Positions 24,418-34,046 are shown, numbered from the stretch's first letter. The stretch: 64,000 bases of DNA from Agrobacterium vitis (GCF_013337045.2 NZ_CP118260.1:496001-560000), one strand, 5' to 3'. Notes: generated from the sequence alone by a model not told the origin. A program made the numbers and translations.

Positions 24418-25311
24418 ATGAACAAGCGTATCGTCTTTACGGGCGGCACCGGCAAGGCTGGACGCCATGCCGTTGCGCATCTGCAAGCCAAGGGATATTC
24501 GATCCTCAACCTTGATCTGAAGCCGCTCGACTGCCCTGGCGTCAATACGCTGATCACCGATATCACTGATAGTGGCCAGGTGTTCAACGCGCTGACGACG
24601 CATTTCGGTTTTGATGGATACGATCACGGCGCCCCGCCATCTGCGCCCGATGCCGTCGTGCATTTCGCCGCCATTCCCAGGGTGATGATCGAGCCTGATA
24701 ATTGCACCTTTTCGGCCAATGTCGTCGGCACCTATAATGTCATCGAGGCGGCCATGAAGCTTGGCGTGCGCAAGGTGATCATCGCCTCGAGTGAGACCAC
24801 CTATGGCGTCTGTTTTGCCGAAGGCGACAAGGATTTCCATAGTTTTCCGCTTGAAGAAGACTATGACAGCGACCCGATGGACAGCTACGGCCTGTCCAAG
24901 GTGGTCAATGAAAAGACCGCCCGGGCTTTTGCCATGCGTTACAGTGCCGATATCTATGCGCTTCGGATTGGCAATGTGATCGAGCCGCATGACTACGCCA
25001 ATTTCCCTGGCTATCTCGACAACCCGATGTCGCGCAAGCGCAATGCCTGGAGCTATATCGACGCCCGCGATCTCGGTGAAATCGTCCATTTGTGCATCGA
25101 AAAAGACGGCCTCGGCTTCCAGGTGTTCAATGCCGTCAACGACACGATCACCGCCGATCTGCCGACAGGTGAATTTCTTGCCAAATACTGCCCTGACACG
25201 CCGGTTCTACGGGAGATGGGGGAGAATGAAGCGCCAATTTCCAACCGGAAGGCTCGCGAGGTGCTTGGCTTCAAGGAAGAACATCCGTGGCGTAAATATG
25301 TGACGCGCTGA
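24418..25311 (+). CDS. NAD(P)-dependent epimerase/dehydratase (extended SDR)
   Basis: 297 residues. The N-terminal nucleotide-binding motif is TGGTGKAG (GxxGxxG), followed by HFAAIP, the catalytic Ser in IIASSETTYG and the YxxxK pair in YGLSK near residue 159. It belongs to the extended short-chain dehydrogenases that act on nucleotide sugars or sugar acids; FPGYLDNPMSRKRNAW is like that of sugar-acid/uronate dehydrogenases. AAGGGAGAGAG gives a strong ribosome site 4-5 bases before the ATG. It is monocistronic, convergent with the FAD oxidoreductase and separated from it by a GC-rich hairpin. The substrate is not determinable from sequence. Confidence 0.85.
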   Translation: MNKRIVFTGGTGKAGRHAVAHLQAKGYSILNLDLKPLDCPGVNTLITDITDSGQVFNALTTHFGFDGYDHGAPPSAPDAVVHFAAIPRVMIEPDNCTFSANVVGTYNVIEAAMKLGVRKVIIASSETTYGVCFAEGDKDFHSFPLEEDYDSDPMDSYGLSKVVNEKTARAFAMRYSADIYALRIGNVIEPHDYANFPGYLDNPMSRKRNAWSYIDARDLGEIVHLCIEKDGLGFQVFNAVNDTITADLPTGEFLAKYCPDTPVLREMGENEAPISNRKAREVLGFKEEHPWRKYVTR

Positions 25312-25331
25312 TACTCTCAGCCAAAGGCATC

Positions 25332-25355
25332 CGCCGCCGGTTTGGACCGGCGGCG
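25332..25355. terminator. Bidirectional hairpin between convergent genes
   Basis: CGCCGCCGGT (25332-25341) and ACCGGCGGCG (25346-25355) form a perfect 10-bp stem with a TTGG loop in the 55-base gap between the SDR gene and the FAD oxidoreductase gene. There is no T-run, so it may rely on Rho or protect 3' ends. Confidence 0.6.
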
Positions 25356-25366
25356 TGACGTTCGGG

Positions 25367-26488
25367 TCAGGCGAAGCGCTCAGGCCTGAACGTGGCCAGC
25401 ATCGGATGGCGTTCACCACTGGCGATTTCATAGGCGAGAAGTTCGCCGACAATCAGGCCCAGCGTTGCACCGCTATGGCTGAAGGCAACAAAATAGCCGG
25501 GGATGGCTTTGAGTTCGCCCAGAACCGGTTCACCGTCGCCGGGAATGGGTTTGCGGCCAACGCCATAGCTCGCAAGTTCCAGCTTCGGATTGCCTTCCAG
25601 CACTTTGGAGGCTTCCGCCAGCAGGCCATCCAGGGTTTCCTGCTTCACCTGATAGCTGCCATCCGCCGAAGTGCCGACTTCTTCCTCAGACCATGCCGAA
25701 TCCAATGCAAAGCTGTTGTCTGGGCCGGGGCGGATCGCGATGCGGGGAGTGTTCAGCACGGCTTTCAGGGCCAGATCGACGGGCTTGGTGGTGACCAACA
25801 GCGAGATGGGCGTGCCGTCGTCAATTTTCTGGCCCGCATCGGCGGCCATTTTGGGAACGGAGGGTCCGGTTGCGACCAGGACTGCATCGGCAGGGAAAAC
25901 CGTACCATTGGCTGTACGGGCCCCAACGGCGCGACCGTTTTCAATCATCACGCTGGCCGCTCCGGCATCGGTCACCAGCGTGCCGCCGCGCTCCCTAAAT
26001 TCCTCGATGAGAATTTTGATCAGGGCTGGCAAATCCACCCAACCCTCGGCTGCGTTGAAAATAGCCCCCTGTGGCGTGACAGCGCCCGCATCGACGCCTG
26101 GCGTCACAGCCTTGACCTCGTCTGCGGCCAGATGAAGGGCATCATAGGCCAGCTTGACCTCATGGTCATAGGCGGCATCAATCTCGTTGGTGGCGTCATC
26201 GGCATCCCAGGTCAGTCCACCCTTGAAGGACAGCCAATCAGCCCCCGGGAAGCGCTCCGCCAGTGTGCGGTAACGATCGATGCCTGCCATACGCAGGCGA
26301 TGGTAAGCATCAGAGCGCATCCGCGATGAGTTAAGCCATGACAAGGACCGCCCGGACGCCCCATTGGCAACAGGTCCGTCATTGATCAGGGTGACATTGA
26401 TGCCCTTGCGGACAAGCTGCACCGCCGTGGACGTTCCAAAAATGCCGCCGCCGATAATGACAGCGCTTGATATCTTGTTTTTCGACAT
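25367..26488 (-). CDS. FAD-dependent amine oxidoreductase (DadA/amadoriase-like)
   Basis: 373 residues. The N-terminus has the Rossmann FAD motif VIIGGGIFGTSTA (GxGxxG with a trailing helix), followed by NGASGRSLSW, typical of the D-amino-acid dehydrogenase/sarcosine oxidase/amadoriase group; the C-terminal GYFVAFSHSGATLGLIVGELLA closes the FAD site. It oxidises a C-N bond of a secondary or primary amine. It is the last gene of the minus-strand operon of binding protein, permease-ATPase and Gfo/Idh enzyme. That gene order parallels the agrobacterial soc locus for deoxyfructosyl-glutamine (Amadori) use, in which the last gene encodes an amadoriase, so that function is proposed. The exact substrate is not proven. 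Confidence 0.82.
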   Translation of the reverse strand: MSKNKISSAVIIGGGIFGTSTAVQLVRKGINVTLINDGPVANGASGRSLSWLNSSRMRSDAYHRLRMAGIDRYRTLAERFPGADWLSFKGGLTWDADDATNEIDAAYDHEVKLAYDALHLAADEVKAVTPGVDAGAVTPQGAIFNAAEGWVDLPALIKILIEEFRERGGTLVTDAGAASVMIENGRAVGARTANGTVFPADAVLVATGPSVPKMAADAGQKIDDGTPISLLVTTKPVDLALKAVLNTPRIAIRPGPDNSFALDSAWSEEEVGTSADGSYQVKQETLDGLLAEASKVLEGNPKLELASYGVGRKPIPGDGEPVLGELKAIPGYFVAFSHSGATLGLIVGELLAYEIASGERHPMLATFRPERFA

Positions 26489-26528
26489 GTTTTTCTCTCA
26501 GTCTTCAATCATGATGATGTGAATTGGT

Positions 26529-27533
26529 TCAGGGCTGTTCCCAGCCATTGCTCTTGGCGGAGCGGAAAAACGCATCGATGACCTTCATATTGGCCACCGC
26601 ATCGCCCGGTCCTGATAACAAAACCTCGCCCGCCAGCACGGCACGGGCAAAGGCATCGCATTGCAGGCCATATTGATTGGCGGCGCTGATCTCGATCACC
26701 TCGTACCCGCCGCCCGTCAGGTCGCGGCCATCATCAATGGTGATGGTGGTGGGCGCATCCACTGGGGCGTTGAAGGGTATAGCAATCTCAATGCGGCCTT
26801 TGGTGCCGAGTAGCGTGACCTTCTGGCATAAGGACAACTGCGTGGCGCAAGTAAACGTCAGGTGGCGATTGGCGGAAAATTCCGCGAGACCACTCATCAT
26901 CCTGTCCGTCTGGAATGTCTCATCCTGATCAAACAGGCCAATCACCCGCTCCGGCTCACCATCAAACACAAAACGGGCGGTGTTGATGGCATAGCAGCCA
27001 ACATCGTAAAGCCCGCCGCCGCCAATATCTTTCTGGTTTCGCACATTGGCTGGGTCATCGAGATAATAGGAGAAGATGGTCTGGATGGCGCGCACCTCGC
27101 CAATCCGCCCGGCTTTCACCAAATCCCGCACCTTCAGCCATTGCGGATGATGGCGCACCATGAAGGCCTCTGCCACCAGCACACCGGATGTGCTGGAAGC
27201 TGAAGCAATCTGCTCTGCTTCCTCCGCTGTCAGCGCAATAGGCTTTTCGCACAGCACCGGCTTACCATGCCGGATGGCTTCCAGCGTCATCGGCATATGC
27301 AGGTGGTTGGGCAGCGGATTATAGATGGCATCGATATCGGGATCATCAAGCAATTCCTCATAGCTGCCATAGGCTTTGGCAATGCCAAGGTCTGCCGCCA
27401 CACTCTGCGCTTTCGCTAGAGCGCGCGACGCAATTGCTGCGACAACCCCCGTTTCGCCCGCCTGAATGGCCGGGATAACGGCCTTGATGGCAATATTGGC
27501 GGCTCCCAGCACGCCCCATCTGAGCTTTTTCAT
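26529..27533 (-). CDS. Gfo/Idh/MocA-family NAD(P)-dependent sugar oxidoreductase
   Basis: 334 residues. Rossmann start WGVLGAANIA (GxGxxA-type), ALAKAQSVAADLG, the YNPLPNHLH strand, the conserved EKPIAL motif near residue 95 whose Lys is catalytic in this family, and the GGGGLYDVGCYAI section near 175 that lines the active site. These enzymes oxidise or reduce a hydroxyl of a sugar, inositol or sugar-amine. It sits 26 bases downstream of the permease-ATPase gene and 40 bases before the FAD oxidoreductase, so it belongs to that operon. In an Amadori-type pathway it could work on the sugar part before or after C-N cleavage (inference). Confidence 0.85.
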   Translation of the reverse strand: MKKLRWGVLGAANIAIKAVIPAIQAGETGVVAAIASRALAKAQSVAADLGIAKAYGSYEELLDDPDIDAIYNPLPNHLHMPMTLEAIRHGKPVLCEKPIALTAEEAEQIASASSTSGVLVAEAFMVRHHPQWLKVRDLVKAGRIGEVRAIQTIFSYYLDDPANVRNQKDIGGGGLYDVGCYAINTARFVFDGEPERVIGLFDQDETFQTDRMMSGLAEFSANRHLTFTCATQLSLCQKVTLLGTKGRIEIAIPFNAPVDAPTTITIDDGRDLTGGGYEVIEISAANQYGLQCDAFARAVLAGEVLLSGPGDAVANMKVIDAFFRSAKSNGWEQP

Positions 27534-27559
27534 AACTGTTTCTGCCTTTTATTTATCAC

Positions 27560-29083
27560 TTACAAAACCTCCGCCAAAAAGTGCTTCAACCGCGCACTTT
27601 GGGGATGGTCAAAAATCGCTTCGGGTGAGCCGGCTTCCACCACCTTGCCCTCGTCCATGAAGATCACCTGATCGGCGACGCGGCGGGCAAAGCCCATTTC
27701 GTGGGTGACCACCACCATGGTCATGCCCCGTTCACCCAGATCGGCCATCAGGTTGAGCACGCCCTTGACCAGTTCGGGATCAAGCGCTGAGGTGACTTCA
27801 TCAAACAGGATGACTTCCGGCTCCATGGCCAAGGCTCGGGCAATGGCCACGCGCTGCTGTTGGCCGCCAGACAAACCACCGGGACGATGATGTTTGCGGC
27901 TTTCCAGCCCGACATCGCGCAATCTCGCCAGCGCGATCCGCTCGGCCTCCTGCCGCGACATTCCTTTGATCTTGGTCAGCGACAGCATGACATTGTCGAG
28001 CGCCGAGTGATCGGGAAACAGGTTGAAATGCTGGAACACCATGCCGACTTTGCGGCGCAGTTTTTCGGGCTTCATAGCCAGAATACTGCTTCCATCCAGC
28101 AGGACATCGCCGCCTTTTGGTTCCACCAACCGGTTGAGGCAACGCAGCAGCGTCGATTTGCCAGAGCCGGATGGACCAATGATGCAGGTGACCGTGCCGG
28201 GTTTAACGGTAAGATTAACGCCCTTCAACACATCCAGCGTGCCATAGGCCATGGTCAGCCCACGCACATCCAGACTGCCGCCGGTAAAGGTGATTTCTTT
28301 CGTCGGCGCATTCGTGCCATCCACAGCCTTTGCCAACTCGCTCACCTCGGCAAGCCCACTCACGGTTTCGCTCGCGGGCTTTTTGCCAAGCCGCAGACGA
28401 GTATCGATGGTGTTGACCAGATGGGTCAGCGGCACGGTAATCACCAGATAGAACATGCCCGCCAGCAACAGCGGCGAGAGATTGCCTGTCACAACAGCCT
28501 GATCCTGCCCAACGCGGAAAATTTCGCGCTCGGATGCCAAGAGGCCGAGAAAATACACAAGGCTGGAATCCTTCACATTGCCGATGAACTGATTGACCAG
28601 CGCTGGCAACACGCGGCGCACGCCTTGCGGCACAATGATCAGCCGCATGCCCTGGCCATAGCTCATGCTCAGCGCCCGGCAGGCTTCCAATTGGCCGCGA
28701 TCCACACTCTGAATGCCAGAGCGAAAGATTTCGCCGATATAGGCCCCGGCAATCAGGCTGAGCGCCAGAATACCGAGCGGATAAGGCGACGGGCCCCAGA
28801 TTTCACGGGCGATGCGGGCAAAGCCCTGACCGATCAGCAAAATCGTCACAATCGCAGGCAGGCCGCGAAAGATGTCGGTATAAAGCCGTGCCGGAATGCG
28901 CAGCCACGGCGAGCGCGAAATACCCATAATGGCGAGGATCATGCCAATCACTACGCCAATCACGGTGGAGGCGAAGGCGAGGATAAGCGTATTCTTCAAG
29001 CCGACCGTAATCATGGCAGGCAAGACCTCGGCCATCGCGTCCCAGTCGAGAAAACTGCGACGCAGTGTTTCAAGCCATTCCAT
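27560..29083 (-). CDS. Fused amino-acid-type ABC transporter permease/ATP-binding protein
   Basis: 507 residues. The N-terminal half (about 15-235) is a HisM/GlnP-type permease with five helices and the EAA loop ESCRAL-like segment [17 protein letters not shown]. After a linker, the C-terminal half (about 268-507) is a complete ATPase: Walker [11 protein letters not shown]-loop [10 protein letters not shown], signature [15 protein letters not shown], Walker [13 protein letters not shown], and the H-loop VVTHEMG. The fusion means one gene supplies both subunits of a polar-amino-acid importer, working as a homodimer with the binding protein encoded just upstream. Fused proteins of this order are known from opine and Amadori-compound importers (SocB type). 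Confidence 0.9.
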   Translation of the reverse strand: MEWLETLRRSFLDWDAMAEVLPAMITVGLKNTLILAFASTVIGVVIGMILAIMGISRSPWLRIPARLYTDIFRGLPAIVTILLIGQGFARIAREIWGPSPYPLGILALSLIAGAYIGEIFRSGIQSVDRGQLEACRALSMSYGQGMRLIIVPQGVRRVLPALVNQFIGNVKDSSLVYFLGLLASEREIFRVGQDQAVVTGNLSPLLLAGMFYLVITVPLTHLVNTIDTRLRLGKKPASETVSGLAEVSELAKAVDGTNAPTKEITFTGGSLDVRGLTMAYGTLDVLKGVNLTVKPGTVTCIIGPSGSGKSTLLRCLNRLVEPKGGDVLLDGSSILAMKPEKLRRKVGMVFQHFNLFPDHSALDNVMLSLTKIKGMSRQEAERIALARLRDVGLESRKHHRPGGLSGGQQQRVAIARALAMEPEVILFDEVTSALDPELVKGVLNLMADLGERGMTMVVVTHEMGFARRVADQVIFMDEGKVVEAGSPEAIFDHPQSARLKHFLAEVL

Positions 29084-29122
29084 TCAAAAACCCTTCCCAG
29101 TTATGATCATGTGCCCGAAAGC

Positions 29123-29153
29123 CACCCGGTTGGCGCTCATGGCCAACCGGGTG
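29123..29153 (-). promoter_or_regulatory. Intercistronic stem-loop after the binding-protein gene
   Basis: CACCCGGTTGGC (29123-29134) and GCCAACCGGGTG (29142-29153) form a perfect 12-bp stem with a 7-base loop, in the 79-base gap between the binding-protein stop and the permease-ATPase start. Such hairpins usually stabilise the upstream mRNA or partly stop transcription, so that binding protein is made in excess. There is no T-run, so full termination is unlikely. Confidence 0.7.
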
Positions 29154-29162
29154 AAGCCGCAA

Positions 29163-29990
29163 TCAGGGCTTGGGAAGATAGTCGGCAGGCATCGGTGAGC
29201 CGGGGAACCATTTTTCGTAGAGCTTCTTCCAGGTGCCATCCTGCATGGCGGCGTGAAGGCCCTTGTTGAAGGCCTCGCGCAGCCCATCATTGCCCTTGCG
29301 GATCACGAAACCGGCAGGCGCATCGAAGCTTGGAATATTGACGGCAATTTTCAGCGCCTTGAAACGATCCGTATAGTCCTTGGCGGCCTCATAATCGAGG
29401 AAATGCGCATCAACCGTGCCATTGTTCAGGGCCGAGACGGCGGAGTTGTTGTCGGGGAATTTGACGAGATCGGTGTCCTTGAAATTCTTGGTCGCATAGA
29501 TTTCCTGCAACGTGCCCTGCACCACGCCCAGGCGCTTGCCCTTCAGGCCGGCGGCATCGGTGATTTTCGCATCCGGCGTCAGCACTGAGAGATAACCGGC
29601 TAGATAGCCATCGGAGAAATCAACGGTTTTCTTTCGTGCGTCTGTCGTGCCAATGGCCGCCACAGCCACATCAAACCGGCCATTGGCAACAGACGGCATC
29701 AGGGCCGAAAATTCCTGACCGGTAAAGACAACCTGATCTTTCTTGAAGCCCATGCGCTCGGCAACATTGAGAAAGAGTTCAATGTCAAAGCCGGTAAACT
29801 GGCCATCGGAGGTGATGAATGTATAGGGCTTGGAATCGCCCATGGTGCCGACACTGATGACCTTCGGGTCTATCAACCCGTAGGGATTGTCGGCTGCAAC
29901 GGCCTGCTGCGCCATCAATCCGGCACAGGCAAGAGCCGCCGCGATGACCGCGCCGCGCGCCTTCTGTGAAATTGCTCTGGTTATACTCAT
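29163..29990 (-). CDS. Periplasmic solute-binding protein, family 3 (amino-acid type)
   Basis: 275 residues. A Sec signal peptide (residues 1-31, ending QQAVAADN) is followed by the family-3 binding fold: [15 protein letters not shown], the signature [15 protein letters not shown] near 68, then [25 protein letters not shown] near 105. The ATG at 29990 is chosen because the signal peptide begins there and GGAG lies 10 bases upstream; the frame is open to 30086. It delivers substrate to the fused permease-ATPase encoded next. The amino-acid-type fold together with a LacI-type regulator and sugar oxidoreductase hints at a sugar-amino-acid conjugate as ligand. Confidence 0.88.
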   Translation of the reverse strand: MSITRAISQKARGAVIAAALACAGLMAQQAVAADNPYGLIDPKVISVGTMGDSKPYTFITSDGQFTGFDIELFLNVAERMGFKKDQVVFTGQEFSALMPSVANGRFDVAVAAIGTTDARKKTVDFSDGYLAGYLSVLTPDAKITDAAGLKGKRLGVVQGTLQEIYATKNFKDTDLVKFPDNNSAVSALNNGTVDAHFLDYEAAKDYTDRFKALKIAVNIPSFDAPAGFVIRKGNDGLREAFNKGLHAAMQDGTWKKLYEKWFPGSPMPADYLPKP

Positions 29991-30133
29991 TGTCGTTGTT
30001 CTCCGCTCTGGTGATTGTTTTTCTTTCCCGTGCTGGCCTTGTGATGACGCGCGCGGTTTCCCATCCGAATGAATGGCGGCAACCATTCATTCGGCAAATG
30101 CTTGTCGCATGCCGTTTTCTTGTTATTGGATAT

Positions 30134-30169
30134 GAGACCGGTCTCTACATTAAAGAGACCGGTCTCTTT
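30134..30169. promoter_or_regulatory. Tandem LacI-type operators in the divergent promoter region
   Basis: GAGACCGGTCTC occurs twice, at 30134-30145 and 30155-30166. The second copy extends to an 18-bp perfect palindrome AAAGAGACCGGTCTCTTT (30152-30169). Centres are 21 bp apart, two helical turns, so two dimers would bind on the same DNA face. A central CG is typical of LacI/GalR-family operators. TTGACA at 30174-30179 adjoins the second copy and could be a -35 element toward the regulator. The site lies between the binding-protein gene (minus) and the LacI-type regulator (plus), fitting repression and autoregulation. Confidence 0.75.
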
Positions 30170-30231
30170 CGGTTTGACAATTGTTATATTCGCATTGACC
30201 GTCCGTCAATATCCCTTATAGAGCTAATGTC

Positions 30232-31302
30232 ATGGAACAACCCGCGAACAGGAAATCATCCGCCACCGTTGCCGATGTGGCCAGAGCCGCAGGCGTTTCC
30301 AAGGCCACGGCCGCGCGCGTGCTGGGCGGCTATGGCACCGTCAGCGATAAGGTGCGGACGCTGGTTCTGGAGGCTGCGGCCACATTGGACTACCGGCCCA
30401 ATGAACTGGCCCGCAGCATGACAACGGGCCGATCCGGCACCATTGGTGTTGTGGTGGGGGATATTGAAAATCCATTTTTCAGCTCAGCCGTACGCGGCAT
30501 TGCCGATGTCGCCCGCATGGCAGGCTATACTGTCATCCTCACCAATTCCGGCGAAGACGTTGCGGCGGAGAAGGCGGCGGTCAGGGCGTTGCTGGCAAAA
30601 CGGGTCGATGGGCTGATTATCTCTGCTGCAAGCACACTGGACTTCGAGCACCTGCAGGAGATCCGGCAATCGGGATGTCCCCTCGTGCTGCTTGACCGCG
30701 CCCTTCCGGCCCTGGGTGTCGACACGGTGACGACGGATGACCGCGAGGCGGCCCAACAGGCCACGGAAATCCTCATTCGCAATGGTCATCGTGATATCGC
30801 CTATATCACCGCCTGCGATACGGCTGATCATCGGATGAAAAGTCTCGACGATCTTCATACCGCATCGGTCCGGCATCGTGTTGAAGGTTTTATCGCTGTG
30901 TGCAGTGCCGCAGGCCTACCTGCGCCTTTTGAGGCCGTGCGTCTCGGGGCAAATGGCCGGGAAAAATGCGAGGCGCTGGCGCTTGATCTGCTGCAATCGG
31001 CGCACCGGCCAAGTGCCATCATCGCCTCGGATAGCCTTATTGCTCTGGAGGTATTCAAAGTCGCCCGGCATCTCGGCCTGACGATCCCGCAGGATCTTTC
31101 GCTGATCGCCTTTCATGATGCCGACTGGACGGCTGTGACCTCTCCCCCGATCACCGTTATCCGCCAGCCGGTCTATCATATGGGAAAAACCGTGGCGGCC
31201 CATTTGATGGAAAGAATAAAAGGCGCCAGCCACCCGGCTCGGCATGTCATCCTGACGACGGAGCTTATCGAGCGCAGTTCCATTGCATCAAGGCTGGCTT
31301 GA
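30232..31302 (+). CDS. LacI/GalR-family transcriptional regulator
   Basis: 356 residues. The N-terminal helix-turn-helix is ATVADVARAAGVSKATAARVL (residues about 10-30), then the hinge LDYRPNELARSM, followed by a periplasmic-binding-protein-like effector domain (GTIGVVVGDIENPFFSS, LLDRALPALGVDTVTTDDREA, PSAIIASDS). It should repress the divergent uptake/oxidation operon through the palindromes at 30134-30169 until a sugar-like effector binds. The ATG is used; no strong ribosome site is visible, and the putative promoter elements lie close to the start. Confidence 0.9.
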   Translation: MEQPANRKSSATVADVARAAGVSKATAARVLGGYGTVSDKVRTLVLEAAATLDYRPNELARSMTTGRSGTIGVVVGDIENPFFSSAVRGIADVARMAGYTVILTNSGEDVAAEKAAVRALLAKRVDGLIISAASTLDFEHLQEIRQSGCPLVLLDRALPALGVDTVTTDDREAAQQATEILIRNGHRDIAYITACDTADHRMKSLDDLHTASVRHRVEGFIAVCSAAGLPAPFEAVRLGANGREKCEALALDLLQSAHRPSAIIASDSLIALEVFKVARHLGLTIPQDLSLIAFHDADWTAVTSPPITVIRQPVYHMGKTVAAHLMERIKGASHPARHVILTTELIERSSIASRLA

Positions 31303-31587
31303 TTGTTTGACTTATATTTCTGAGATTCGCTCTTTTTGGATTTTTTTCGCCAATTTTCTGAAAAATCAGGGCGAAATGCATTTTATTCTCGGTTTTTTCT
31401 GCCTTTGAAAATTTCGGAATCCATGTATTTCCCGATCAACGCGTGAAAATAATGGAGTACACTATTTCAATAAAATCGATGTCTCAATTTTATACATAAA
31501 TCATTAAGTATAGGCGCAACTGTGCAGGAACCAGATCGGTCATGGTGAATTATCGCGCCAGAAACGAAACAAAACTGGATTTCTGCG
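31303..31587. other. AT-rich intergenic region before the chemoreceptor gene
   Basis: 285 bases, clearly richer in A+T than the neighbours, with several T-runs after the regulator stop (31336-31350) that could terminate it, and presumably the chemoreceptor promoter. No coding sequence or strong palindrome is seen. Confidence 0.5.
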
Positions 31588-33549
31588 ATGAAAAACCTGC
31601 CAATCATTGGTAAATTCTTAACTATAATGGCGCTGTTCGGTGTGTTTGCACTGGGCGTTGCGGGCTATGCTGGAACGCGCATTATGGATATCGACACATC
31701 CTATAGCGACCTCATCTCTCAGGATACTGCCGCTGCAACAGCGATATCGCGCGCCAACCGGGCCTTGCAGGGTGCACGCTCGGCAATCGCGGAACTGACG
31801 ATCGCTCGCTCCGACAAAGAGAAAGCCGCGTCTCAGCAGGACCTTCAGTCGTCGCGGGCCGCTTTCGTAAAATTCATCGACATTGCCATTGCCGCGGTTC
31901 CCCAGCGCCGTGATGTCGCCGATGCCAAGACGGAAAGTCTGCGCATCATCGACAATACCTGTGCCAATACCATTGCTCTTGGCAATGCCAGTAATTCGCC
32001 AGAGGGCGTGGCGCTCGCGCAGGCCGCCTTTATCAATGAATGTCAGTCGGCGTTTCGCGTTATTACGCCAAAAAACGTGCAATTGGTGGATGATTTGAAC
32101 AATTCCACCGATCAGAAAAGCGATGCATTATCCGTGAGCTCAAGCCATGCCGCTATGGTCACGGTGGTCAGCATCGTAGCCGGTCTGGCAATCGTCCTGA
32201 CCATCGGCTTCTTTGCAATTCGCTCCTGGCTTGTCCTGCCGATCCGCAAGGTCGCGGCGACGATGGAAACTCTGGCCGATGGCGATCTCTCTGTGGATGT
32301 TGCGGGAACCGAACGTCGTGACGAAGTCGGCGGAATGGCCAAGGCCGTGCAAGTGTTCAAGGACAACGGCCTGCGTGCCCGGGAACTGGAACGGGAAGCA
32401 GAAAGCGTGCGCAATTCCAGCGAGGCGGAACGGGCTCGTGTTGCAGAAATGGACCGCAAGCGCGCGGAAGAAATGGCAGAGGCGACGTCTGGTCTCGCCG
32501 ATGGCTTGAAGCGTCTGTCGAATGGCGATCTCGGCTTCCGTTTGAGCCAGCCGTTCGCCACCGAGTTCGAAGCGCTTCGCAATGACTTCAATGCCGCCGT
32601 TGCGCAATTGTCCGATACGCTGGGCGCTGTCGCCAATGCGACCAGCTCTATCGACAGCGGTTCGCGGGAAATCAGCCAGGCTGCCGAAGATCTGTCGAAG
32701 CGCACCGAACAGCAGGCCGCATCGCTGGAAGAAACCGCCGCCGCCCTCGACCAGATCACCACCAATGTCGCCAACTCGTCCAAGCGCGCCGAAGAAGCCC
32801 GGCATGTAGCGATCGAGGCCAACCAGTCGGCCCGCGAATCCGGCATTGTCGTCTCCAATGCTGTCGATGCCATGCAGCGGATCGAGCAATCGTCCAACCA
32901 GATCTCCAATATCATTGGCGTCATCGACGAAATTGCTTTCCAAACCAACCTTCTCGCTTTGAATGCTGGCGTGGAAGCGGCGCGTGCCGGCGAAGCGGGC
33001 AAAGGCTTTGCGGTCGTTGCCCAGGAAGTGCGTGAATTGGCGCAGCGCTCTGCCGGTGCTGCCAAGGAAATCAAGGAGTTGATCCGCAATTCCGCTGGCG
33101 AAGTCAGCAATGGCGTGACACTGGTGCGGGCAACCGGCGAGGCGCTCAAGGCCATCGAAGCGCATGTCGTTACCATCAATAGCCAGCTCGACGCCATTGC
33201 CCTGTCGTCACGCGAACAATCGGTCGGCCTTGCCGAAGTCAACACCGCGGTCAACCAGATGGACCAGGTGACCCAGCAGAATGCCGCCATGGTCGAGCAA
33301 TCGACGGCAGCCAGCTCTTCGCTGGCATCGGAAGCGGGCCGGTTGCGTCAATTGATTTCGCAGTTCCATCTCGAAGGCACCCAGACCATGCCGGCCTCTT
33401 CGGCTGCTGGCTGGACATCGAAAAAGCCAGCTGCTGCGCATGAACAGCACCGCCCGGTTGCGTCTCCGGCCCGGCGGATGGTGGGGCAGGTGGCCCGCGC
33501 CATGGGTCTCCAGACGGCGGCCAAGGCCGATAACTGGGAGGAGTTTTGA
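31588..33549 (+). CDS. Methyl-accepting chemotaxis protein with C-terminal CheR-docking peptide
   Basis: 653 residues. Transmembrane helix 1 is at about 8-30, a four-helix-bundle-like sensor region at 31-187, helix 2 at about 188-212 and HAMP at 213-267. A second HAMP-like or helical linker to about 345 leads to the signalling hairpin, with its tip at [22 protein letters not shown] near residue 450. The last five residues are NWEEF, matching the NWETF-type pentapeptide that tethers methyltransferase CheR and methylesterase CheB in high-abundance receptors. The ligand is unknown. The downstream CheW start overlaps the stop by one base. No cheA, cheR or cheB is in view, so it must feed a pathway encoded elsewhere. 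Confidence 0.93.
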   Translation: MKNLPIIGKFLTIMALFGVFALGVAGYAGTRIMDIDTSYSDLISQDTAAATAISRANRALQGARSAIAELTIARSDKEKAASQQDLQSSRAAFVKFIDIAIAAVPQRRDVADAKTESLRIIDNTCANTIALGNASNSPEGVALAQAAFINECQSAFRVITPKNVQLVDDLNNSTDQKSDALSVSSSHAAMVTVVSIVAGLAIVLTIGFFAIRSWLVLPIRKVAATMETLADGDLSVDVAGTERRDEVGGMAKAVQVFKDNGLRARELEREAESVRNSSEAERARVAEMDRKRAEEMAEATSGLADGLKRLSNGDLGFRLSQPFATEFEALRNDFNAAVAQLSDTLGAVANATSSIDSGSREISQAAEDLSKRTEQQAASLEETAAALDQITTNVANSSKRAEEARHVAIEANQSARESGIVVSNAVDAMQRIEQSSNQISNIIGVIDEIAFQTNLLALNAGVEAARAGEAGKGFAVVAQEVRELAQRSAGAAKEIKELIRNSAGEVSNGVTLVRATGEALKAIEAHVVTINSQLDAIALSSREQSVGLAEVNTAVNQMDQVTQQNAAMVEQSTAASSSLASEAGRLRQLISQFHLEGTQTMPASSAAGWTSKKPAAAHEQHRPVASPARRMVGQVARAMGLQTAAKADNWEEF

Positions 33550-34022
33550 TGCTGATGGCCTCGACCAGCCAGGCGGATGCGCTGGAAATCCTGGCCTTCA
33601 GGCTGCATGGACAGGAATTCTGCGTCAAGACCACGTCCATCCGCGAAATTCGCGGCTGGGCACCGGCCACATCCTTGCCGCATGCCCCTGCTGAGGTTGT
33701 CGGGGTGATCAACCTGCGCGGCACGGTCATTCCCATCGTCGATCTCGCGGTTAAATTGGGAATGCAGGGCATGGTGGCCAATGAGCGCAGCGCCATCATC
33801 GTTGCGGAAGTGGACAGCGCGGTCGTCGGCCTGCTTGTCGATGCGGTGTCCGACATATTGACGGTTCCCGCTGACAGCCTACAACCCGTGCCGCAAGCCA
33901 CCAGCACCGGCACGGATTTTTCCGATGGCATCATTGTCCAGGGGGCGAGCATGATCTGTTTTCTCAATCTCGAACGGATGTTTGCCCACAGCAATTGCAG
34001 CGATTGGGGGATTGCGGCCTGA
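33549..34022 (+). CDS. cheW: Chemotaxis adaptor protein CheW
   Basis: 157 residues forming one CheW/SH3-like domain: ILAFRLHGQEFCVKTTSIREI, the central AEVVGVINLRGTVIPIVDLA (the family signature) and VGLLVDAVSDILTVP. It couples receptors to kinase CheA. The ATG shares one base with the receptor stop (TGATG), and GGGAGGAG lies 5 bases upstream inside the receptor's last codons, so the two proteins are translationally coupled and probably made for each other; an in-frame TTG one codon earlier is possible. A strong hairpin terminator follows. Confidence 0.92.
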   Translation: MLMASTSQADALEILAFRLHGQEFCVKTTSIREIRGWAPATSLPHAPAEVVGVINLRGTVIPIVDLAVKLGMQGMVANERSAIIVAEVDSAVVGLLVDAVSDILTVPADSLQPVPQATSTGTDFSDGIIVQGASMICFLNLERMFAHSNCSDWGIAA

Positions 34023-34046
34023 TCGCCTGAAATTTGCAGCAAGTTC

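Noticed and set aside
27860..29269. 469-codon open frame on the plus strand opposite the permease-ATPase gene
   Set aside because: It is the antisense reading of a well-supported ABC transporter, rich in His/Gln/Arg, with no recognisable motif or ribosome site. Long antisense frames are common in GC-rich DNA.
30134..30169. Palindromes read as transcription terminators
   Set aside because: No gene ends there, and there is no T-run right after the stems; the identical sequence and 21-bp spacing fit operators better.
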